Assembly: GCA_001304875.1 (NCBI GenBank)
Contig: BBZO01000009.1
Location: 1 to 64,000 of the forward strand
Reading direction: 5' to 3'
Length of the DNA: 64,000 bases
Origin: Clostridia bacterium UC5.1-2E3
GTDB lineage: Bacteria; Bacillota; Clostridia; Lachnospirales; Lachnospiraceae
In this document: in pieces, positions 10,352 to 20,156 of the stretch
How the letters are laid out: each line of letters opens with the position of its first letter
How positions within the stretch are numbered: position 1 is the stretch's first letter
Notes under the pieces: generated by a model
The model's database searches: none
What the model was told of the DNA's origin: nothing
The model's input: only the letters and a program-made list of their open reading frames with translations
Program-made: the position numbers and the translations under genes

Positions 10352-10380
10352 TTTTGATTTCCTGTTCGGGCTGTTATAAT
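10352..10380 (+). promoter_or_regulatory. Promoter of the metallo-hydrolase gene
   Basis: TTTTGA at 10352 and TATAAT at 10375 with a 17-base spacer, 40 bases before the ATG. The -10 is perfect and the -35 weak. Confidence 0.5.
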
Positions 10381-10419
10381 ATAAGCGGAGAACATGATAG
10401 GAGAGAGGAGAGTTTGTCT

Positions 10420-11049
10420 ATGAGCAAGAATCAAATTACAATTACCTGGAACGGTCATTCTTGTTTTACTGTATCTGCCGATGGTTATTCCATTGTTTTT
10501 GATCCTTATTCACCTGGATCTGTACCGGGACTTGAACCGCTTTCTCTGACTGCGGACCAGATTCTCTGCAGCCATGAACATGGCGACCACGGATATCGGG
10601 AGGCTGTGAGATTGAATGCCAATCCAGTTCAGAGTCCATTTGAGATTTTGAAAATAGATACATTTCATGATGAGCAGAAGGGCCGGCTTCGCGGGCCTAA
10701 TTGCATCCATATCTTAAAGGCAAATGGGATGAAAGTGGCCCATCTGGGGGATCTGGGATGTTCTCTCAGTGCAGAACAGATGGAGCTGTTAAAGAAAACG
10801 GATGCGCTTCTGCTGCCCGTCGGCGGTTATTATACCATTGATGCCGTCCAGGCAAGGGAACTGGTACGTCAACTGACGCCCCGCGTTGTGATCCCGATGC
10901 ATTATCGTTCTGATACGTTCGGCTATTCAGTCATTGGAAGACTGGAAGAGTATTTGGAATTATGCGGGGACGTGGTGAGGTATGATACCAATTTTCTTGT
11001 GTTGGATGAGAAGGTTGGGCCGCAGACGGCTGTGCTGACACTTCAATAG
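10420..11049 (+). CDS. Metallo-beta-lactamase-fold hydrolase (UlaG/UPF0173-like)
   Basis: A cytoplasmic metal-dependent hydrolase of unknown substrate. The short fold of 209 residues shows the metal ligands HEHGDH (about residues 49-54), a later AHLGDLG with a bridging Asp, and PMHYRSD near residue 167. This set is typical of the UlaG/UPF0173 branch (lactonase-like enzymes). Start ATG 10420 follows GGAGAG; an upstream in-frame ATG at 10342 lies in the promoter. It stands alone, with its own promoter and terminator. Codon use is less GC-biased than in the pst genes next to it. Confidence 0.75.
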   Translation: MSKNQITITWNGHSCFTVSADGYSIVFDPYSPGSVPGLEPLSLTADQILCSHEHGDHGYREAVRLNANPVQSPFEILKIDTFHDEQKGRLRGPNCIHILKANGMKVAHLGDLGCSLSAEQMELLKKTDALLLPVGGYYTIDAVQARELVRQLTPRVVIPMHYRSDTFGYSVIGRLEEYLELCGDVVRYDTNFLVLDEKVGPQTAVLTLQ

Positions 11050-11056
11050 AATAAAG

Positions 11057-11098
11057 AAGGAGACCATCCTGACGAGATCGCAGGATGGTCTCCTTTTT
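11057..11098. terminator. Strong terminator shared by two convergent genes
   Basis: Arms AAGGAGACCATCCTG and CAGGATGGTCTCCTT give a perfect 15-base stem, followed by TTT on the plus strand. It lies just before the stop of the minus-strand gene, so it probably serves both sides. Confidence 0.85.
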
Positions 11099-11345
11099 AA
11101 TTCACCTTCGAGTACAGCGCCTTAGAGCTGACGCCCGGCAGTCTCCCCAGTTTCCCCGACAGAGCGCTGATGATGTCTGCAGGTGCGTCCACGGCGATAC
11201 TTATGATGCTGATGCCGCGCTTCTGGTAGGGAAGGCCCATGCGGCCGATGATGTAGGCGCCATACTCGTGGAGAATCCGGTTGAGCGCCTCCACGGAGTC
11301 GGCCTGCTCCACGATGATGCTGATGAGAGCGACTCTGGAATCCAT
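11097..11345 (-). CDS. Putative iron-only hydrogenase system regulator (TM1266 family)
   Basis: A small 82-residue ACT-like/ferredoxin-fold protein. MDSRVALISIIVEQADSVEA, LHEYGAYIIGRMGLPY and ISIISIAVDAPADIISALSG match the TM1266 family, whose members often accompany [FeFe]-hydrogenase maturation genes. No hyd gene is visible in this window, so the link rests on family knowledge only. RBS AGGAGGATATATCT precedes the ATG. Intact frame, single-gene unit. Confidence 0.75.
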   Translation of the reverse strand: MDSRVALISIIVEQADSVEALNRILHEYGAYIIGRMGLPYQKRGISIISIAVDAPADIISALSGKLGRLPGVSSKALYSKVN

Positions 11346-11515
11346 AGATATATCCTCCTTTTGGCTGGGATGTTGTCTTAGCAGATTATACTATATTTCA
11401 GATTCCAGGGCAACTTGCGGGGAGCTATGGAAATTTTTGAGGAAGTTGTGCTATACTTGCGTTAAGAGAACGAGAAAATCGATGCATTAAAAAATAATAA
11501 GGAGAGGTATACAAG

Positions 11516-12492
11516 ATGGAACAGATTTTAAAGGAAATCCCAATCACCGACATCGAGAACATAAAAATTGGTCATGCGCAGGACTATGAAAATGCCACCG
11601 GCTGCACGGTGATTCTCTGCGAGAAGGGCGCGCCACCGGCGTGGACGTGCGCGGCGGCGGGCCGGCTTCGCGGGAGACGGAGCTTTTAAACCCGGTGGCC
11701 GACTGCCAGGGGATTCACGGCCTGCTTTTAAGCGGCGGCAGCGCCTTCGGCCTGGATGCTGCGGGCGGCGTGATGCGCTATCTGGAGGAGCGGGGAATCG
11801 GTTTCCAGGTGGGCGTCACCGTGGTGCCGCTGGTCTGCGCGTCCTGCCTGTTTGACCTGGCGCTGGTCAATCACCGCGTGCGCCCGGATGCGGCCATGGC
11901 GTATAGGGCCTGCGAGGACGCGTACAGAAAGAGCCGTGGGGACTCCGGCTGCATCGGCGCGGGAACCGGGGCTACGGTGGGGAAATTCCACGGCCAGGAA
12001 TATTTGATGAAATCCGGTCTCGGCTGCTATGCGCTCCAGGTGGGAGAGCTGAAGGTGGGGGCCATCGTGGCCGTCAATGCCCTGGGTGACGTGTTTGACT
12101 GTGACACGGGTAAAAAGCTGGCCGGAATGTTAAATGAGGAGAAAACCGGATTCTCCGACACGGAGACGGAATTTTACAAGCTCTATGCGGGAATGAACAA
12201 TCTTTTCACAGGCAACACCACCATCGGAGCCATCGTGACGAACGGGAAATTTAACAAAATTCAGATGAAGAAAATCGCAGCCATGGCCCACAACGGTTAT
12301 GCCCGCTCCATCCGCCCGGTGCACACCACGGCGGACGGGGACAGCATTTATGCCATGTCCGTGGGGGAAGTCGAGGCGGATCTGAATGTGGTGGGCACGC
12401 TCAGCTCGCTGGTGATGGCCCGCGCGGTGCGCGCGGCGGTGCTGGCGGCGGAGTCCATGTACGGGCATCCGGCGGCGAAGGATTTTTTATAA
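11516..12492 (+). CDS. P1 family (DmpA/NylC-type) peptidase, frameshifted
   Basis: An Ntn-hydrolase-like aminopeptidase/amidase that normally cuts itself into two chains. The segment GNTTIGAIVTNGKF (coded near 12210) contains the conserved Asn-Thr where self-cleavage frees the nucleophilic Thr. GGSAFGLDAAGGV and GAGTGATVGK are also conserved. The true start is ATG 11516 after AAGGAGAGG. The frame breaks at about 11630, just after CEKG; one missing base restores ATGVDVRGGGPASRETELL. Total about 325 residues. Substrate unknown; candidates are beta-amino peptides or cyclic/N-acyl amides. Confidence 0.82.
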
Positions 12493-12517
12493 ATTGAATT
12501 TTAGTCGGGCTTGGAAA

Positions 12518-12534
12518 TTGGCACGAAAGTTGCT
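12518..12534 (+). promoter_or_regulatory. Sigma-54 (-24/-12) promoter before the MATE gene
   Basis: TTGGCAC-GAAAG-TTGCT matches the sigma-54 consensus TGGCAC-N5-TTGCW at every conserved base, with GG at 12520-21 and GC at 12532-33 exactly ten bases apart. It points at the MATE gene about 115 bases downstream. I saw no clear activator repeat immediately upstream. Confidence 0.75.
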
Positions 12535-12648
12535 TGTTGTATAAGGTAAAAGCCAAGAAGTGTGCTGGAACAAAATGGCAAAACAGGACGTAGATTGCTC
12601 TGGTACAAAGCTTTGCGAAAATGATGGACAGGAAGGGAGGAAACGGCA

Positions 12649-14016
12649 ATGCTGCACAGCGTGACGGGACATCATTCAAAGAGTATTGACATGACCCAGG
12701 GCGTCATCTGGAAACAGATCGTGCTGTTTGCCGTTCCGCTGATTCTGGGAAATGTCTTTCAGCAGCTTTACAACACCGTGGACAGCATCGTCGTGGGGAA
12801 TTTCCTCGGGGCGACGGCGCTGGCAGCGGTGGGCGCGACGACGGCCATCTGCAACACGCTGGTGAATTTTTCAACGGGATTTCCGTGGGAGCGGGCGTGG
12901 TGATAAGCTCGTATTTCGGCTCGAAGGACGACCGGAATCTGCATGAGGCCGTGGAGACGACGGTGATGCTGGCGGTTCTGACGGGGGCCTGTGTGGCGGT
13001 GCTGTCGTTCGGGATCGTGCCGGTGATGCTGGATCTCATGTCCACGCCGGACGATGTGATTGTGCCGGCAAGCCAGTATCTGCGCATCTTTTTTATGGGG
13101 GTGCCGGCGCTGTTTCTGTATAATATGAGCAGCGGGATTCTGCGGGCTGTGGGCGATTCGCAGAGACCGTTGGTGTTTCTGATTATCAGCAGTATTTTGA
13201 ATATCGTTCTTGATGTGCTGTTTGTGGCGTCTTTCGGCTGGGGTATCAGCGGCGTGGCCATCGCCACGGTGATTTCGGAGACGGTGTCGGCGGTTCTGGC
13301 CTGCGCGGTTCTGATGCGGTCAAGGGAGAATTACCGGCTGACGCTTAGGGATCTGCATATCAATGTGAAATGTCTGAAACAGATTTTCTGCATCGGCCTT
13401 CCGGCGGGAATCCAGCAGGGGCTGACGGCGTTCTCCAACGCGTTGGTGCAGGCCTACGTGAACGGGCTGGGCTCCTCGGTCATCATGGCCGGGTGGAGCT
13501 GTCATGCGAAAATCGACCAGTTTGCGATTCTGCCGGCCCAGAGCATGGGGCAGGCGGCCACCACGTTTGTGGGGCAGAACCTGGGCGCGGGAAACGTGAA
13601 GCGGGCCAGGGACGGCGTGAAACAGACCAATCGCATTGGTGTGGGAGTCCTTATTGCCATCAGCGCACTGATGGGAGTCTCCGCGTCCTGGCTGGTGTCT
13701 CTGTTCAGCAAAGACCCGGGCGTGCTGTATTACGGGACGCTGTTTGTGTGGATCGCGGTGCCGTTCCGCTTCTGCAGCGCGTGGAATCAGATCTATGCCG
13801 GCGCGCTGCGCGGCGCCGGTGATGCCAGAGGGCCCATGCTGATTATGCTGTTCAGCTTCGTATTCTGCCGGCAGGCGTATCTGTTTATCGTGACAAGATT
13901 TGCGTTTAATGTGTATACGGTCGGGCTGGGGGTACCCGGTGGGATGGATTGTGTGTTCGACGCTGTCGGCGATTTATTATCGGAGGAGCAGGTGGGAGAA
14001 AGCCCAGGGATTATAA
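12649..14016 (+). CDS. MATE family efflux transporter, frameshifted
   Basis: A cation-coupled multidrug/metabolite exporter with about 12 membrane helices. The start MTQGVIWKQIVLFAVPLILG, QQLYNTVDSIVVGNFLG and the second-half IPAQSMGQAATTFVGQNLGA pattern (here ILPAQSMGQAATTFV) are typical. One T is missing near 12872 (repair gives LVNFFNGISVGAGVVISSYF), and one extra G near 13932 (repair gives GLGYPVGWIVCSTLSAIYY). With both fixed the protein is about 455 residues and ends at TAA 14016. That end overlaps by 40 bases the end of the opposing activator gene. RBS AAGGGAGGAAACGGCA. Its promoter appears to be sigma-54 dependent. Confidence 0.85.
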
Positions 14017-15920
14017 GAGCCTAGGGCTTTCATTTTTCTCCAGAGAGTTGCCGTACTGATTCCCAGCATACCGGCTGCTTTTGTGCGGTTGCCATTACAT
14101 TGGGAAAGTGCAGAGATAATGGAGTCTTTCTCTGAGAGGAGTCGATTCATTTTCAGAGAAAAAGAGTCCGAATGTAAGGGATGTTTGTGGACTTCCTGGC
14201 TTTGAGGTAACGCGTTTTGAATATCAAGACGCTGCAGGATACCATCGGAAGCAAGGACCATGGCCCGTTCCAGGATATTATTGAGTTCCCGGACGTTTCC
14301 TGTAAATTCCATGGAGGATAGAAGTTCCAAAGCGTCAGGTGAAATGCCTGAAATAGGGAGATTTAACTCAGAAGCACGCCTGTAGATGAAAAACTGTGCA
14401 AGCAGCGGGATATCCTCGCGACGCTGGGAGAGAGGGGGAATCTCCAGGAGCAGAGTGCTGATTCTATGGTAAAGGTCTTCTCGGAAGCGTCCGTCGGCAA
14501 TCAATTCTGGCATATTGCGGTTGGTTGCGGCCAGTACGCGAATATCAATGGGAATTGAACGGTTTCCGCCGATACGTACAACCTCACGCTCCTGCAGTAC
14601 TCTTAGAAAGCGGGATTGTATGTTCAACGGCATTTCACTGACCTCATCTAAAAAACAGTTCCTCCGTGGGCCAGTTCAAATAATCCGGCTTTTCCTTCTT
14701 TTTTCCCTCCGGTGAAAGTATCTGGTTCGTAGCCGAACAACAGGCTTTCCAGTACACTTTCCGGCAGGGCGGCACAGTTGATTACTACAAAAGGTCCCTT
14801 TGCGCGGGGGCTGGCATTATGTATGCTTTGTGCAAACAGTTCTTTTCCGCAGCCTGATGGAGCTGTAATAAGAACGGTAGAGTTTACGGATGCATATTTT
14901 TTGGCCCGCTTTACAGCCTGTGTGATTGCAGTGCTGCCTCCAATGATAGAGGTGAAAGTGGCTGCGGCAACGGAACCTTTTTTCATTTCTTTTAAACGGA
15001 TGGAGCGCTCTGTTTCTTTGATCTGTTGGGCGCTGTTAAAAGTGATCAGATGAGCTTTCAGACTTTCATCGATCATCACAGCGCGAATATCGTAAACCAG
15101 CATCTGATCATGAAGGGTGAGTATACTGCGCTGAACTTCATCGTGTCTGGATAATTCTCCATGGCGATCAAAGACGACGAGAACAGTCTGGGAATAGTGT
15201 TTTTCTAATAGATCATTTCTGTGAACGCCCAGTAAGCTGCAGGCATAGTCGTTAACATCTAAAATATTTCCATTTTCATCGATGGCGGCAATTCCTTCGG
15301 AGGAAAGATTCAAAACATTTGAGATTAGGTTTTCGCTGAGAGCCTGCCGCTGGTTGACACGAAGCTGAAATTCTGCATGCTGAATAGCTTCCAGGATGTC
15401 TGGTTCTGGAAGGAGTATATAGGCATATTTCATACCGTAATCAGAGACAAGGGGACCAACCATGAGGGACAGATGACGATTTAAATCCGGATGCCTTGAG
15501 CCGTTTTAAAATTCTCGGTACTTCGTTCTCATTTGAATATTCATAGGTGTATACCTGCTCTGGATTGACGAGGCGCGCCTCTTCTGCGGCTATTCCAAAT
15601 GAGTAGCCGCCGATTCTGCTTAGAATGGCAATTTTGTCTGTTGTTTTTAATTCCTCTGCAACTCGCGAGACAAAAGAATATCCGCTGCGCCGGATACTGA
15701 TGACAGATACGTTTAATTCCTGCATGAAAATTTTGCATAGGTAGTCCGTGGAAATTAAAACTTTGGATCCTTTTTCTACTAATTCCCGTGCAATTTCCAA
15801 ACAGGATTCACTATCTTTTCCGTAATAAACAGGATAATTTAATGCGTGTTTTTGCAGAACGTCTCTGATGGTTTCATAGTGATGATATGCTTTGGTTATA
15901 AATATAATCGGTTCTTTCAT
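13977..15920 (-). CDS. Sigma-54-dependent activator, PrpR_N-PAS-AAA+-Fis HTH, frameshifted
   Basis: A bacterial enhancer-binding protein. Domains in order: PrpR_N sensory domain (15920 to about 15490), PAS (about 15350-15050), AAA+ (about 14970-14250) and a C-terminal Fis-type HTH (NGNRTKAAGMLGISTATLWR). Walker A reads APSGCGKE; the sigma-54 contact loop reads EPDTFTGGKKEG in place of the usual GAFTGA. Two one-base losses are seen: near 15492 (GGG as GG, repair SGDLNRHLSLMVGPLVSDYG) and near 14650 (seven T read as six, repair GGTVFLDEVSEMPLN). It lies between two sigma-54 promoters, so it very likely controls the operon at 16136 and perhaps the MATE gene. The PrpR_N domain suggests a small organic acid or acyl ligand. 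Confidence 0.87.
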
Positions 15921-16019
15921 GATATTCCTTTCGGTGTGTAGTCTATATGATTGTATCTTAACACATACACCTTAATATTGCAATTTATTGAATTTCAAAA
16001 ATGAAATAAAAATGGATAA

Positions 16020-16056
16020 TTGTGGAAAAATAAGATTTAAATTTGTGGAAAAATAA
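16020..16056 (+). repeat. Tandem upstream activating sites (candidate)
   Basis: TTGTGGAAAAATAA occurs at 16020-16033 and again, identically, at 16043-16056, i.e. 23 bases apart and 25-60 bases before the sigma-54 promoter. Two phased copies upstream are what an enhancer-binding protein would use, though these lie closer to the promoter than most. Confidence 0.5.
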
Positions 16057-16078
16057 ATATTTTTGCTGAATGAAAAAG

Positions 16079-16095
16079 TTGGCACAAGAATTGCT
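16079..16095 (+). promoter_or_regulatory. Sigma-54 (-24/-12) promoter of the dehydrogenase-TTT operon
   Basis: TTGGCAC-AAGAA-TTGCT matches the consensus at all conserved bases, GG at 16081-82 and GC at 16093-94. The first gene starts 41 bases further on. The divergent sigma-54 activator is directly upstream. Confidence 0.82.
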
Positions 16096-16135
16096 ACAGT
16101 ATATAAGTAAAAATAATCGGAAGGGAGAGGATACA

Positions 16136-17022
16136 ATGGAATATGCTATTGCCTTTATCGGCTATGGGGAGGCAGCGTATCATATTTCGCGCGGTCTGCA
16201 GTCTGAAAAAAGGGTACGCATGATTGCATACGATGAGATGGCGGAGGATGCCGCGCGGGGAGCGAAGATATGCTCCCACATGGAAGAAGTGGGTGTTGTC
16301 AGAGCGGCGAGTGCCGAGGAGGCTTTACGAATGCAAAGTACATTGTCTCTTTAACAAGCGCGGCATCCGCAATACCGGTGGCACAGGGGATTATTGGAAA
16401 GCTGAAGGCTGGACAGGTTTATGTAGATATGAACTCGGCGGCGCCTATTTCTATGACGCAGATCGACAAAATGCCGAGAGAAGAGGGGGTGTTATTTTGT
16501 GATGTTAGCCTTTTGGGGAATGTGCCAAAGACGGAACATCGGACTAAAATGATGCTTTCAGGCGACGGAGCAGAGCAGTTTTATAATTTTATCAAGGAGT
16601 TTAATGCAACAGCCACATTATTGGAGACCCCAGCAGGCAGCGCCAGCGCGATTAAGATGTTCAAGAGTGTGTTCAGCAAAGGCTTTCCTCAGCTATTGCT
16701 GGAGTGTTTGATTCCTGCGGCAGAGTATGGAGTCATGGATATTGTGTTTGACAGCTTTAAGCATACGTTTGACAATCGGACAATCGAGGAGTTTGCGGAC
16801 GAAACAGTATATCGCACATTGATTCATGCTGAACGCCGCAGGGCAGAAATGAGCGATGTGGCGGATACAGTTGAAGCGATGGGATTTGGAGCGGAGATTT
16901 CCCGGGCGGTCAGCAAGAGACTGGAGCGGCTGGCAGTATGTGGATATGCAGAGCGGATTGGAGAAAGTACCCCGACGCTTGCAGAAGTTGTGGAGATGGT
17001 GCGTAAGGATGAGCATAAATAA
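16136..17022 (+). CDS. NAD(P)-dependent 6-phosphogluconate/3-hydroxyisobutyrate dehydrogenase-like protein (DUF1932), frameshifted
   Basis: A cytoplasmic beta-hydroxyacid dehydrogenase-type enzyme. The Rossmann start is YAIAFIGYGEAAYHISRGL; VYVDMNSAAP and DVSLLGNVPKTEHRTKMM are seen after it, and GSASAIKMFKSVFSKG holds the catalytic-lysine region. The all-helical C-terminus looks like DUF1932. One T is missing near 16330 (repair EEAFTNAKYIVSLTS). Full length is about 296 residues. RBS AAGGGAGAGGATACA. First gene of the sigma-54 operon with a TTT importer and an RraA-like enzyme, so its substrate is probably the hydroxy-acid taken up. Confidence 0.78.
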
Positions 17023-17041
17023 AATACGAGGAGGAAATAAG

Positions 17042-18085
17042 ATGAAGAAGGTATTGGTATTAGTTTTGACAGCGGTATTGATGGGATCGTTAACGGCGTG
17101 TAATAATTCTGACGGTGTAACGGGATCGGGTGGCACTTCACCTGCAGAACAGACGGATGTTGGATATCCGAAAGCTGGTACTGTGGGAACATTTTTTATT
17201 GGAGGCTCTGTCGGCGCGGGCGGTGATTTAAATATGAGAACTTTGATCCGCTATCTGGAGCCGGAAATGGGAATAACGCTTGTACCGCAGAATGTGACTG
17301 GATCCAGAACCATATATAATGCAGTGAAAAATATGTTGAAGGAACCTGCTGATGGATATACGTTTGCTTATCAGCTTTATCCGTCCTGTGTCAGTGAGCT
17401 ATATAATCCGGATACCAAAGAGAACGCATATGGCTTCGATGACTACTATACGCTTTGTAATCTGGTAACAGACAGTGCTTTGATAGCGGTTCGGGCGGAT
17501 GATGAGCGGTTTAAGGATGTCAACGATCTGGCCGGGTTTGTTGATTATCTAAAGGAGAGCGGGGACAATATTTTGATAAGCGCCTGCTCTGTGGCGGGAG
17601 ATGACGATATCACCGTGCATAAGATCATGCTGGAAATTCCGGAAATTGCCGGACAGATGACAATTATAAATGGTGAAGGTGTATCGGATGGAATTACCAG
17701 CCTCCTGGGAGGAACGCTGGATGTCTTTACTGGGAACGTCGGGGATGTAGGGACGCTTTTAGAGGACGGAGAAATCAAAGTGATCAGTGTGTTTGCGGAA
17801 GAACGATCCCAATTTTTGCCGGATGTGCCGACTGCAAAGGAATCGGGATTTGATATCATCAGCAGTACAAGCCGAGGCGTTGTTGTGCACAAGGATACTG
17901 CTCCGGAGATACTTGAGAAGATACAGGAATATATTGAAATTGTGGTTGAAGATTCGGAATTTCTTGAAGATATGGAGTCTCAAGGCTTTGAAGTGAATTA
18001 TATGAATCCGGTAGAATATCGTGAGTGGCTTCAGAGCGAGTATGAAATTTTTGGGGAGATCGCAAAAGAATATGGTTGGCTGTAA
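17042..18085 (+). CDS. tctC: Tripartite tricarboxylate transporter substrate-binding lipoprotein (TctC-like)
   Basis: Extracellular receptor of a TTT carrier. A lipoprotein signal ends LTAC (Cys about residue 20). The mature part has GGSVGAGGDLNMRTLIRYLE and NVTGSRTIYNAVKNMLKEPA, the ligand-binding loops of the TctC/Bug family, and a late VPTAKESGFD. Intact, 347 residues. GGAGGAAATAAG precedes ATG 17042; an in-frame ATG at 16856 lies inside the previous gene. Confidence 0.87.
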   Translation: MKKVLVLVLTAVLMGSLTACNNSDGVTGSGGTSPAEQTDVGYPKAGTVGTFFIGGSVGAGGDLNMRTLIRYLEPEMGITLVPQNVTGSRTIYNAVKNMLKEPADGYTFAYQLYPSCVSELYNPDTKENAYGFDDYYTLCNLVTDSALIAVRADDERFKDVNDLAGFVDYLKESGDNILISACSVAGDDDITVHKIMLEIPEIAGQMTIINGEGVSDGITSLLGGTLDVFTGNVGDVGTLLEDGEIKVISVFAEERSQFLPDVPTAKESGFDIISSTSRGVVVHKDTAPEILEKIQEYIEIVVEDSEFLEDMESQGFEVNYMNPVEYREWLQSEYEIFGEIAKEYGWL

Positions 18086-18106
18086 TATTTGGCAGGAGGG
18101 AAGAAA

Positions 18107-18600
18107 ATGAGTCGATCGAAAAAATATTTTCATCAGGATTTTGTACTGGCTGTGATCTTGCTTTTGGTAGGAATTGCCTTTTTTGCGGGCAGTTTCATGA
18201 TACCAAGGTCGGATAATCCGGTTAATAATATTCATACATTTCCCCAGCTTGCTTCGGAGCATTAATTGTCTTTTCACTGTTTAATGTAAAAGACGGCTGG
18301 GAAAAGAGTAAAAAGCTGACGGAAGAGATTGCGGCAGGAAAGGATATCGTGCCGGAAATTTCGATCAAAAAATTGAAATTTCCTCTTCTGGGAGCGGGAA
18401 TAATTCTTGTTTACGCAGTGGGCATTGCAATTTTGGGCTTTTTTGTTTCTACCGCTGTTTTCATGGTGGGGATGATTTATTGGCTTGGATATCGGAAAGT
18501 ATGGGTGATATTGGTGACGACGGTGGGATTGGAATTGTTTATCTATGTACTATTTGTAAGAGTATTGTATACAAGAATGCCGCCAGGATTACTGTTTTAA
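18107..18600 (+). CDS. tctB: Tripartite tricarboxylate transporter small membrane subunit (TctB-like), frameshifted
   Basis: The small four-helix subunit of the TTT carrier. The start MSRSKKYFHQDFVLAVILLL has a first membrane helix. One G is missing near 18262 (repair QLASGALIVFSLFNV), and three more helices follow to PPGLLF. About 164 residues in all. RBS GGAGGGAAGAAA precedes ATG 18107. Position between tctC and tctA is the standard order. Confidence 0.82.
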
Positions 18601-18612
18601 AGGAGGAAGTGT

Positions 18613-20128
18613 ATGGAACAGTTGTTGGAAATTTACCAGGCGATGATGGGGGCGTTTCCTGCATTCTTCGGCGAACTATTTTCTGTTGAAATGGTGGTTG
18701 CTCTTCTTGTGGGAGTGGTTGGAGGGCTGATTATTGGTGCTCTTCCCGGCCTTAATGCGACGACAGGAATTGTGCTTCTGATGCCGATAACTTATACGAT
18801 GTCGCCAGTTCCGGCGCTTACCATGTTGATGGCTATTTATACGGCGGGAATTATGGGAGGCTCGTATTCATCGATTCTAATAAACACACCAGGAACATCC
18901 TCGTCAGTGGCGACGTTGTTCGATGGTTATCTGATGACACGGAAAGGGCAGGCGCTCAAGGCGTTAAATACCAGTATATTTTCGTCGGTGTTTGGTGGTG
19001 TAGTCAGCGCGCTGGCATTGCTTCTTATTTCGCCGCTTTTGGCCAGGGTTGCCCTGTTTTTGATTCGTCGGAATATTTTTTACTTGGCGTATTTGGATTG
19101 AGTTTGGTGGCCAGTCTATCAGAAAATGGTCTTTGTAAGGGCTTTGGAATTGGTTGCCTTGGCCTTTTGGTGGGGTGCGTAGGGCTGGCTCCGTTGTCCA
19201 GTGCGGCCAGATATCATTTTGGAACGGATCTTTTGTATGATGGTTTTAATTCTACAGTTGTGATTATTGGATGTTTTTCTATCGCCCAGGTTATGGTGAT
19301 GATTTATGAAGCGAAGATGAAGGACAAGCCAGTTGAGGCTGATTATGCGGAACTGAAGGGAAGAAAATTTCTTTCCTGGCAGGAGATTAAGAAGATTATG
19401 CCAACATGTATCAGTTCCAGTATTATTGGAATTGGAGTCGGGATATTGCCAGGGGCGGGAGCAGCTACAGGGTCTTATATTGCGTACAGTAATGCAAAAA
19501 ATTCTTCAAAGCACCCAGAGGAATTTGGTATGGGGTGTATTGAGGGAGTTGCAGCCCCGGAGGCTGCTAACAATGCGGTTACAGGTTCGGCGCTGATTCC
19601 GTTGCTTACTCTTAGCATTCCTGGAAGCACGGCCGCCTCCGTTTTGCTGGGAGCGCTGATGATTCAGGGGTTACAGCCTGGATTTAGCTTGTTCACGAAG
19701 TAGGCCGATATTATTTTCCCAATTATTTTGGGCTTTTTAGTGGCGAATATAATTATGCTTCCTATAGGCTTTTGTTTGCCAGAGTTGCTGGAAATATAAT
19801 TAAAATACCAAATGCAATTTTAGCGCCTGTGATTGCTGTGTTGGCGGTACTGGGCAGCTACTGCATTCGGATCCGGATTTTCGATATTTTTGTAGTAGTT
19901 GCATTCGGATTGATTGGATATTTTATGAAAAAGGCAAAATATGCGCCCGGAGCGTTTACACTGGGACTTATTCTGGGGTCTATGTGTGAAACAGGACTGC
20001 GCAGATCTTTTGCGTTGGCAGCTAATTTTAATGGTAGTTTGCTGCATTATTACTTTAGCAGGCCGCAGTGCGTTATACTGATGCTTTTAATTATTTTTAA
20101 TATGACAGCTCCGTTGAGAAAAAATTAA
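18613..20128 (+). CDS. tctA: Tripartite tricarboxylate transporter large permease (TctA-like), two frameshifts and a nonsense codon
   Basis: The 12-helix channel subunit. GALPGLNATTGIVLLMPITY and LPGAGAATGSYIAYSNAKNS are the family's paired PGxxAT signature loops. Frame breaks occur near 19070 (repair SSEYFLLGVFGLSLVA) and near 19765 (one T short; repair IGFLFARVAGNIIKIPN). In addition codon 19701-19703 is TAG where FTKQADIIFP would need CAG. This is a substitution and does not fit the homopolymer-loss pattern, so the gene could be truly inactive. Total about 506 residues if all are repaired. Confidence 0.82.
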
Positions 20129-20156
20129 AAAGAAAAAAGAGAAGGAAGGAAATAAG

